From NCBI RefSeq assembly GCF_003086295.3, contig NC_092044.1:68825213-68889212 (forward strand): 64,000 nucleotides of DNA. Direction: 5' to 3'. Made by a program: the position numbers and the translations under genes. The DNA is from Arachis hypogaea. Its lineage: Eukaryota > Streptophyta > Magnoliopsida > Fabales > Fabaceae. The notes beneath the pieces are model-generated. The model worked only from the letters and a program-made list of their open reading frames with translations. It was not told the DNA's origin and made no database searches. Positions within the stretch are counted from its first letter, which is position 1. The number at the start of each line of letters is the position of its first letter. Of the stretch, positions 55,376-64,000 are shown piece after piece.

Positions 55376-58300
55376 ATGAATTTGTTTAATGTTGAGTTTA
55401 GTAGGTTAATTTGTATGAATGTTATGAAAATTTAAATGTTTGAATGTTTTGGAGGTTGAGCTTTCATTGAACTAAGGATTGGTACCTTAGAAATTTTTAG
55501 AAATTTTTTTGGAAAACAGGGCATCTGTGTGAGCCCACCCACTTGTGCGTGCGCACACAACTTCTATTTTCTTCTTCCTGTGCGTGTGCACTGACCTGTA
55601 CGCAGGCACACTCATGGTATTGCCCTCTGCTTGCAGCGCCAGCACAGCTTGTGCGTGGGCGCCCCCTGTTTTCCTTGACCTGTGCGTACGCACCAACCTG
55701 TGCGTACGCACACAGCCCTTTTCTCGCGCTTTATGTGCAGCCGCACAAGCGTGTGCGTCCACATGCAACCTTGTACTCCCTTTGGTGGGAGCGTTGGCAC
55801 AGCCTATGTGCGTGAACCCCTTCTCTCTTCTCTTTTGTGCGTGCGCACGGACCTGTGTGTGCACGCACACATGACCTTACCCTTAAAAAAAAGTCTTCTG
55901 TGCGTGCGCACACAGTTGTGCGCACGCACACTTCTTAATCCCTCTTCTGCCAGGAGCGCTTGCATAGAGTGTACGACCGCACTCCTTTCTTTTTTTTCTC
56001 ATAGTGTGCGTACACACACATATCTGTGCGTACACACACCTCTGTTTTCTCACTATTATGCTTCTTTTCTCTTCTTCTCTTCTATCTACTTTTTCTCTTC
56101 TTTTCTCTTCCTCCCTCTTCTTCTCCTTTCACCCTATTTTCTGCTTGTCCTTTACCATTTTGGTTGCATTTCATTTTCACTCTAGTAATTATATTAGATT
56201 TAATTTAGTTGTTTGTAAAGTAAATAAGTTGCAAGTGTTTGTTGATGTTGATTGGGTTGCTTCTTGCTTGAATTTTGTTTCAAGTTTGATAAATGTGTGT
56301 ACTAAGCATTAAAGCTTTGTTTAATTGCCTAATTGTATTGTGAGTTTATTTCATATGTTGTAGCTACCATATGCATTAGACTTTATCCTTATTTGGCATC
56401 TTGAATTGTGTACTTTTACTTTAGTTAATTGAATTGTAATTACTTGTTCATCTTAATTTTCATATCAATTTCATCACATGTCTAGTACTTGTTCATTGTT
56501 AATGCTTTGCATTTGTTTGAGTGACTTAACTTGATTTTTATCATGCTTATAACTTTTTGTAACATGTACCTTTCCATGTGACTATTGCATTATGTGTCAT
56601 GATGAATAAGTAGTTTTTGTTCATTAATGGATTGGTTGTTATTTATTGTGCTATTTTACATCAATTTTGCGCTTTCACATGCACAATTTCAATAACCATT
56701 ATCAAATACTCACTTCACTTTTGTGTTACCAAGGTTGTTTATGCCTTAAGTTTTGCTTATGCTTCACTTGCAACCTAGGATACTTGATTGAGGAACATGT
56801 GCTATTTCTTTTGAATAGGTGGTTGTTATTTTTACCACGCCAATGTTTGTGTTCTAAATTGTGCGTGCGTTTAGAATACGCACATTGCCTTTTCTCATAC
56901 CACACTACTATGACTTCTTCCTCAATTATTGTTTATTTGTTTATACAGCATCCTGGAGCCCCGGAGCCCACCAGCTGAAGGTGGAGCCTTAAAGTCCTTC
57001 ATCTCCCAGATTATGTGCTTGCATGGAGGACTGTGCACAATTTTTAAGTGTCGGAGAATATCGCCAACTTCGAGGGGGTAAAATCCTTCTCTTTGACACT
57101 TTGCAATATTGTTTTTTTCTTTTTCTTAAATTTTTTCAATTTTGTTCTTATTTGAATTTTGGTTTTTTTTTGTTTGTATATATTTCTTTAATGCTTATAG
57201 TATTATGGTAGTGAATACTCGCATGTTGCATGTTAGATTGAATAAGTTTGGTAAAACAACAAGAAATTTTCATGAAATCCCTTTTAGGGCATGCCATTGA
57301 TTGAATTGAAAAAAATTGTTTTTTAAACTTGCTTGAAGCCTCGTTTTTCATAAAACATAGAAAAAAAGAGCTAGAATAACAAACCTTGTGAGATTTGAGC
57401 CTTCATTGTATGGTTGCACATTTCCAACCATAAAGTTTGTTCTTGTGTAATAAACTCCTTTTATGATTGTAATATTTGGTTTGCATGAATCTATATGTCC
57501 ATTATTTTGTGTATGAATGCATGTATATGATTGAGGCCATGGTTTTAAATAGCTCACTTACCCATATAGCCTACCCCTTATCTTCCATTGTTAGCCAACT
57601 TTGAGCCTATGCTAAACCCATTTGTTCTTAATTTTAGCACATTTCAAGCCTTAAGTGAAAAACAATAAATATCTCTTGTTTGGATCTTTAATTAGCTTAG
57701 GCTAGTAAGTGTGCTTATCATTCAAGTTTGGGAAGTTTGGGAACATTGGTTGGGATAAAAGGGTATTTTTATATTTTTGTCAAAATTTTGGGAATTGGAT
57801 ACATACTCATGCACTGAATGCTAAACCAGATGCATTGATGTTCTTGTATGTATTTTAGTTTGAAAAAAAATTGAAAAAAATTAGAAAAAGAAAAGAAAAA
57901 GAAAAGTAATAAAAAGGGGACAAAGTGCCCCAAAGTGAAGTTCAAAAAAAAAAATCAATGCATATGGAACGTGAATTAAAGTGAATGCATGACTATATGA
58001 AAAAGTGAAGAATGGATAATTAGGTTAGTTTTGAATTGTATAGGTTGTCATAGGTTAGGTGGGAAGCTTATGTTAATCAAAGATTCAAATTCCAGTCCAC
58101 TTGACCATATGCATCCTACCTTGACCCTAACCCCATTACAACCCATGGATAAGTCTTCTTGATATTTGTATACATGTGCTGAATAATTGTTGATTGTCAA
58201 ATGATTTAAAAATCCTTGAAAAACATGATTAAAGGAGAATTGAGTGATTAAGCCCTAAATACTGAGCGAATAGAGTTAATACACATCCGGTGAGGGGTTC

Positions 58301-58633
58301 GATCGCTCAGTTCTATGTTCTTGTGCCTTATATTGTATCTTCTTGCAAGTAGCTTGTTGGTTAGTTTTGAAAATCTCAATTCAATTCTTTGGACTTCGAT
58401 CATAGTGTATTGACTCTTTGCCTTGTCTCTAGGGCTTATTTTGGATTGATTGGAATCTCTTGTTTATTTTTGCCAAACTCCATAGGAAATCATATTGTAC
58501 ATATAGATAGATAGCAATTAATGTAGTTGCATGCATGTAGTTAGATGCATTGACTAAACTGTTTTCGCCCTTTATCCTTCTCCTTTGATTGTGATTAGCA
58601 TGAAGACATGCTATTGTTTAAGTGTGGAGAAAT
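55376..58633 (+). mobile_element. Element F, 3' internal region, 5' part missing
   Basis: 3.3 kb without a supported protein. 55538-56040 carries GTGCGTACGCACAC-type palindromes. 56940-57080 has the phrase tggagccccggagcccacc and gtcggagaatatcgccaac, then AT-rich sequence to gacatgctattgtttaag and tgtggagaaa, a polypurine-like end before the LTR at 58634. A tetranucleotide gata/atag tract lies near 58500. Open frames over the palindromes on both strands (reading VRTH...) are composition artefacts. Confidence 0.6.
55538..56040. repeat. Palindromic words GTGCGTACGCACAC in element F
   Basis: About 14 variants of tgtgcgtgcgcacaca / tgtgcgtacgcacac occur, often in pairs (for example 55681-55712, 55846-55870, 55900-55930 and 56004-56038). 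GTGCGTACGCAC is a perfect 12-bp palindrome. The same words occur in the F LTR at 58938-59055. Confidence 0.85.
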
Positions 58634-59751
58634 TGATGAATCCATATTTGATGATATATTTTTGGTTTGATTTGAGTGGATTTGATCACATAAACCCACA
58701 TTTATTCTTGTAAATAGCATGCTTTTGTGTTTTCTCTCTAAATTGTGCCTAATTGCGAAAACATGCTATTTTGAGCTTAAATTAGTGATTTTAATCCCAC
58801 TTTTATGCCATTCGATGCCATGACATGTTTGTTGAGTGATTTTAGGTCCTAGAGGCAAGTTTGGCAAGGCAAAAGTGGAAGGAAGCATGTACAAAGGGAG
58901 AGAGCCTGAAGAAAACAAAGGAGAAGCACACACTAGAATGTGCGTACGCACAAGAACCAAAAAGCCATGTGTGTGTACGCACAACATCCTTGCGTAGGCA
59001 TAAGAAGAAAATCAGCATGTGTGCGTACGCACACACCTGTGCGTATGCACACGTCCCAACACATGACTCACTTAATGGAAATCGCTGGGGGCGATTTCTG
59101 GGCCTCCAAAGCCCAGTTTTTGGACTTTTTGAAGCTAATTCTTCCTAAATCTAAGAGGGCCTCACTCCATGTGAAGGGGGAGGAGAAATTAGGGTTAGTT
59201 TAGCGTTATGTAGGTTGTTTTCTAGAGAGAGAAGCTCCCCATTCTCTCTAAAAATTAGGGGTTGTTAGTTTATTTTCTTTGTAATTTTCCTTTTTAATTC
59301 TTGTTTTCTCATAGTTTCCTCTACTTTTCTTTATTTTATTGTCTTAATTCCCTTACGTTATCTTGTTAATCTCTCATTTTCCTTGCTTTTTATGTTTATG
59401 AACGTTCTTGTTATTTCCATTTACATTTAATGCAATTTATGTTTTCATGTCATTTATTGCTTTATTGAGTTACTATCTTTATTTTCCTTGCTTTTGGTAG
59501 TTGTAGCATTTATTATTTCTTGTCATTTGCCGTGCTTTATTCTCATGCCTCCCAAGTGTTTGATAAAATGCTTCGGTTGGTTTTAGCCTAGTTTTCACAC
59601 TCTTGGTTGGGAAATTGTGTTGTTTGGGTGAACTTGAGTGGTGAAAGTCCATTCCACATTGTGTGAGTGTTCTTAATTGATTTGGTTTCCCTTGAGTCTA
59701 AGTGAACCATAAATAATAGTGTTGACTTAGGACATAGGGATTGAGATTGAT

Positions 59752-61776
59752 TGATGACATGTCACCATGTCATGTTTTTCTATGCTTTTTCATACAAGAA
59801 ATAGATGATTTGTGCTTAAATATTGAATACTTTTGTGCTTAAATGGTATATTTTCTTGATCTTTTAATTTTATAAATCTTGTAGGAAATAAGAAGAAAAC
59901 GAAGCAAAGAAGCACAAAATAAGCTAAAAAGGAGAAAAAAGAGCTTTGGAAAACACTTTGAAGTTGGAGCACACTTTGGAGGCTTAGGCCACGCTTTTAA
60001 AAGCGTGGCCAATGACCAAATTAAAGAAAAAAAGGCAATCAGCATACAATGTTGCGCTCACTTAGTGAGCTGAGCATTACCCTGATGCAATTTCAACTAG
60101 GAAGCAAAATTTTGGCTAAGATAAAATCTGGGTGCTCACAACATGACCATGCCTCCTTCCAAGGACTATAACTTGAGCTACAGATGTCCGATTGATGTGC
60201 TTCCAGTTGCGTTGGAAAGCTGACATTTAGAACTTTCCAACGATGTATGGCAACCTATATTTGGCATGAAATTGAGACACGAGTGAAATGCATCTTTAAG
60301 GGCCAAAAACAAGCAAAAATAGACCAAAGTGCAACCACCAAGATTCGAAGAGGGAGCCTCACTCCAAGGCAAAGAGGCGCTTCTAATAGCGGCCACTTGG
60401 AGAGCACAGCGCTCACTTGGTGAGCATTGTCGTGCTCTCTTCAAGAAAATGCAAGAAAAATTGCTCCCCAAATGCTTCCACTAAGGCTTGAACACGGATA
60501 CCTCACTAAGGAAGCAAGGATGTTGCGCTCAACTTGTGAGCTGAGCACTCACTTGGTGCCTTCCCCAACATTGCATGCTACAAAGGATCCACACACAAGG
60601 CCTCAATGCTCAGCTTAACTTGTGAGCTGAGCATCCTCCTGGAAGCAAATTTTCACATGGGCCCAAAATTCAATAAAAATCCAATTTAATTCAATTCTTC
60701 TCCAAATTGAATCAAGGCCAACCAAACCCATTTCTCCTCAAATCCAAAGCAAGCAAAGCCCACATCATCACTCAAAGGCACAAGAACAAGCTAGATTAGG
60801 AATATTATTTTGGGAATTTCAATTTCATTTTATTTTCATTTTGTAAAAAGCCTATATAAAGGCATCACTCTCGTTTCAGAGAGGGGAGCCCCATTAGAGA
60901 ATATTGGAGGGCAGCTCCATTAGAATAGCTCTCGCTTTTAAGTTTTCTTTTGAATTTTGGATTGGGAAGGAAGGAATTCTGTTTCATTCCTGATTTGAGA
61001 TTCATCTTGTTCTTTTACTGCATAATTCAATTTTCATTTGTTGTTTTAAATCTTCTTCTTCTGTGATCTGTTCTTTTACTTTTCTGCAATTATTCTCTTG
61101 TTGGATCAAGGAAGAACTTGAGATCTAGACTTGTTTTCTAGTCTCATCCACCCCTGAGATCTTCAACATTCTTTTAAATTGCTGCAATTTAGCATCAGTC
61201 ATAGTCTACTTTCAATCCTTCAAGCATTTTCACTTTCTGTTTCATTCCTCTTCAATTTTCTCTCCTGCATTCTGCAATTTCACATTTATGTTCACATTTA
61301 CCTTGCTGCAATTCTCATTTACATTTCCTGCATGATTTTAATTCCTCTGTAATTGCTCTAAGTTTTGATTCACTACAATTTTGCTTCCCTGTTTACATTG
61401 CTCTCAATTTACTTTCATGCAATTTAAGCTGTCTGCAATTGTTCTCAACTTTGATCTACTGCTTTCATTTAATTCCATGCTCCCATTTTCCTTTACATTT
61501 GATGCAATTTACATTTCTTGTCATTTAAGTTACTTGCTAATTTACATTCTGCAACTTTAAATTCATTGCCATTTACTTTCTGTTGGCTACAATTTCACAT
61601 AATTCACTTCAATGTTAGCTTGACTAAACTAATCACCCACTAAAGTTGCTTGATCCATCAATCCTCGTGGGATCGACCTCACTCTAAGTGAGTTTTACTA
61701 CTTGATGCGACCTGGTACACTTGCCGGTGAGTTTTAGGTGTTTTGGAAATTCGATTTTTCCACAAAAATACCATCA
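59752..61776 (+). mobile_element. Solo LTR H (E-related)
   Basis: 2025 bp, TGATGACATGTCACC...AATACCATCA, flanked by ttgat (59747-59751) and ttaat (61777-61781), a duplication with one change. Palindromes of the tgctcagct...agctgagca type lie at 60050-60075, 60403-60428, 60529-60547 and 60605-60634. TATATAAAG lies at 60853, and the U5 box gggatcgacctcactctaag at 61669. After its first ~45 bp the U3 is different from E. Confidence 0.8.
60853..60861 (+). promoter_or_regulatory. TATA box of solo LTR H
   Basis: TATATAAAG, about 220 bp after the last palindrome. Confidence 0.6.
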
Positions 61777-62214
61777 TTAATTATGCCTAGTTGACTTATC
61801 CTCGATGTAGGGTTGACTAATTAAGATTAATCCACACACATTTACCATGTTTGTGGTCCACAACTATGATAGCAAGCCCTAATTACCCAATTCTCACCAA
61901 GAGCCCTTTTTGCTATTTGTTTTCCTTTTATCTCTTTAATTTTTTTTCCTTTAATTTCTTGCATGCTTATTTACATTCCTTGCCTCTCTTGCATTCCCAA
62001 TCCCCCATTCCTCTCATAGCCAATAACATGACACTTAATTGCAACTCCTAGGGAAGACGACCCGGGACTTAAAACTCCCGGTTATTTGGTTTGAATTGTG
62101 ACATCCTTTAGATTGACATTTGATTATGAGAATTCATTGTTGGTTTGGACTATGCTACTAACAAATTGATTCTTGTTTTGATTGATTCTAACCCGGCAAT
62201 AATTCTCGTCATCA

Positions 62215-63135
62215 GTACTCTTGGCGTTGAACGCTAGGAAGGGGGCAGCAAGGGCGTTGAACGCCCAAGCAGGGGTGATCAGACACATGCAAGTGCTAAT
62301 AACACCCTTCCTAAGCAAGCCAATAACCCCCTTTCCAATACTGTAGGCTCTCAACCTACATCAACTAAGGTTGATGAGTACAAAACCAAGATGCCATTTC
62401 CCCAGAAGCTCTGTCAAGCAGAAAAGGATAAACAGTTTGCCTGCTTTTGAAGAAATCAAGATTCATTTTGAAGAAGCTCTTGAACAGATACCTTCTTATG
62501 CTAAGTTAATGAAAGACATATTAAGTCATAAGAAGTATTGGAGAGAGGTAGAAACAGTCCTCCTCAATGAAGAATGCAGTGCAGTAATCCATAAGAACTT
62601 AGCAGAGAAACTTCAGCATCCTGGGAGCTTCATGATACCATGCACCCTAGGGGACGCCTGTATAAGGACAACCCTATATGATCTTGGAGCAAGCATTAAC
62701 CTAATGCCTGCATCGTTAATAAAGCAGCTCTGCTTAACTCAAGAAGTCAAGCCAACCCGCATATGCCTTCAGTTTGCTGATGGCTCTATCAAGTTTCCAC
62801 TAGCTGTGGTAGAAGACATGATTATTAGGGTTGGACCCTTTGCTTTCCCCACAGACTTCATGGTGCTAGAAATGGATGAGCACAAAAATGCATCCATCAT
62901 TTTAGGAAGACTATTCCTAGCCACAGGACGGACACTCATTGACATTCAAAAAGGGGAAGTAACCCTGGGAGTCAATGAGGATGAATTCGTGCTGAATGCT
63001 GTTAAAGCTATGCAGCATCCAAACACCCCAGAGGAATGTATGAGCATTGATATCATTGATTCCCTAGTGGAAGAAGTGAATATAATCAAGAGACTCAAAG
63101 AAAAACTGAAGGACATCCTTTATGATGTCGAGTGA
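62215..63135 (+). pseudogene. Element G gag spacer and protease
   Basis: Resumes the gag spacer with two palindromic words (ggcgttgaacgctagg, gggcgttgaacgcccaa). A frameshift lies near 62450, then the protease is open to 63135: LYDLGASINLMPASLI at about 62675 and LGRLFLATGRTLIDIQKGEV. Relative to D, ~60 bp of the Glu-rich linker before RT are deleted and the frame shifts at 63134. Confidence 0.82.
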
Positions 63136-64000
63136 ACCTCCTAAACTCGAGCTCAAGCCGTTACCATCATCCTTGAAATATGCATTTCTAGGAGATGGGG
63201 ATACTTATCCTATGATTATAAGCTCTGCTTTAGAACCACAGGAAGAAGAAGCACTGATCCTAGTGCTAAAGGTGCACAGGATAGCTCTTGGGTGAACCTT
63301 AAGTGACCTTAAAGGCATTAGTCCAACCCGATGCATGCACAAAATCTGGCTGGAAGATGACGCTAAACCTGTGGTACAATTACAAAGGCGACTGAATCCA
63401 ACTATGAAGGAAGTAGTGCAAAAGAAAGTCACAAAACTCAGGGAAGCTAGGATTATTTATCCTATTTCGGACAGCCCCTGGGTAAAACCTGTCCAAGTTG
63501 TACCCAAGAAGGGAGGAATGGCAGTAGTTCACAATGAAAAAAATAAACTGATTCCCATCGGAATAGTTACAGGGTGGCGTATGTGTATTGATTACAAGAG
63601 ACTCAATAACGCCACAAGAAAGGATCATTTTCCTTTACCATTCATAGACCAGATGCTAGAGAGGCTAGAAGGGCATGCATTTAATTGATTCTTGGATGGT
63701 TATTCCGGTTGCAATCAAATTGTAGTAGATCCACAGGATCAAGAAAAGACAACATTCACATGCCCATATGGAGTGTTTGCTTATAGGATAATGCCATTTG
63801 GCTTATGCAATAAACCTGCCACTTTTCAGAGGTGTATGCTCTCCATTTTTTTTGATCTGGTGGGGAAGTTCCTTGAAGTATTCATGGATGAATTCTCTAT
63901 CTTCAGAGATTCATTTGAATCTTACCTTGACCATCTAGCCCTAGTTCTGAAATGTTGCTAAGAAACAAACCTAATTTTAAACTAGGAAAAATGTCACTTC
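63136..64000 (+). pseudogene. Element G reverse transcriptase, runs off the window
   Basis: In frame with the [23 protein letters not shown], stop near 63292, LNPTMKEVVQKKVTKL, RMCIDYKRLNN, stop at 63686, [31 protein letters not shown]. The catalytic motif reads FMDEF instead of FMDDF near 63883, so the second active-site Asp is Glu. Another stop lies at 63959. Inactive. Confidence 0.85.

Larger units (their letters stand above)
58634..62214 (+). repeat. Element F 3' LTR, split by solo LTR H
   Basis: 58634-59751 plus 61782-62214, about 1.55 kb. TGATGAATCCATATTTGATG...CTCGTCATCA. The first ~80 bp resemble the array LTR start, so F and the array are distant relatives. Palindromic GTGCGTACGCACAC words lie at 58938-59055. 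Near the end is gggaagacgacccggg. The right edge at 62214 abuts element G gag exactly; the next 5 bp are gtact. Confidence 0.8.
42841..64000 (+). mobile_element. Element G: Athila-like element related to D, heavily interrupted, 3' part outside window
   Basis: The parts are a 5' LTR (42841-43848 plus 46398-46995), leader, gag start (48161-49124), then after the E/F insertions gag spacer and protease (62215-63135) and RT to the window edge. LTR and proteins are homologous to D but more degenerate, with many stops. The primer site is gone: the LTR end cgcacca is followed by agtttgacaaacta instead of TGGCGCC. Confidence 0.82.

Noticed and set aside
55487..56185. Open frames with VRTH / CVRT repeats on both strands
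   Set aside because: GTGCGTACGCAC read in any frame lacks stops. The frames mirror each other on the two strands, so this is a sequence artefact.

Overview
This window is repeat DNA from a plant nuclear genome. I see no single-copy host gene, rRNA, functional tRNA or CRISPR array. The primer-binding sites match the 3' end of plant tRNA-Asp. The pol proteins are Ty3/gypsy type (Athila-like and Tat/Ogre-like). The combination of ~1.5 kb LTRs starting TGATGAGCGGATATTTTATA and the palindromic word GCGTTGAACGCC is what I remember from peanut (Arachis) retrotransposons such as FIDEL. Arachis is therefore my best guess, but it rests on memory, not on a search.

The layout is a nest of LTR retrotransposons, and most boundaries can be placed to the base from TG...CA ends and 5-bp target duplications (TSDs). 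From the left: 1-3319 is the 3' tail and 3' LTR of element A (+). It cuts the reverse transcriptase of a Tat-like element B (-), whose remaining parts are 3320-4268 (pol) and 14423-16703 (gag-protease, PBS, 5' LTR). B is split by a minus-strand solo LTR (4269-14422, TSD cttac). That solo LTR is split by a plus-strand array with three LTRs and two internal domains (4928-13500, 5-bp repeat ccagg). B itself sits in an older Athila-like pol fragment (16704-17734).

Element C (-, 18520-41818, TSD ctctg) is a non-autonomous gag-protease element. Its 3' LTR is split by element D (+, 19703-32074), the most complete element here: two 1524-bp LTRs, PBS, gag, a 1156-codon open pol segment and an env-position ORF. 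Element G (+) starts at 42841 and runs off the right edge. Its 5' LTR holds a solo LTR (43849-46397). Its gag is split at 49124/62215 by element E (non-autonomous, 49125-55375) fused to the 3' part of element F (55376-62214), whose LTR holds solo LTR H (59752-61776).

Every coding region has stops, frameshifts or lost catalytic residues, so each copy looks dead. D could have been an enzyme donor for the non-autonomous C, E and array families, which carry structural genes or none and share the tRNA-Asp primer site.

The most interesting structure is non-coding. Each LTR family carries its own array of short perfect or near-perfect palindromes in U3, just upstream of the TATA box where one is visible. 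Between related LTRs the stem sequence changes but the palindrome stays. A second covarying hairpin lies in U5 next to the primer site, and a paired motif lies in the 3' tails of four elements. Together these suggest structured RNA or DNA signals shared between autonomous and non-autonomous partners.
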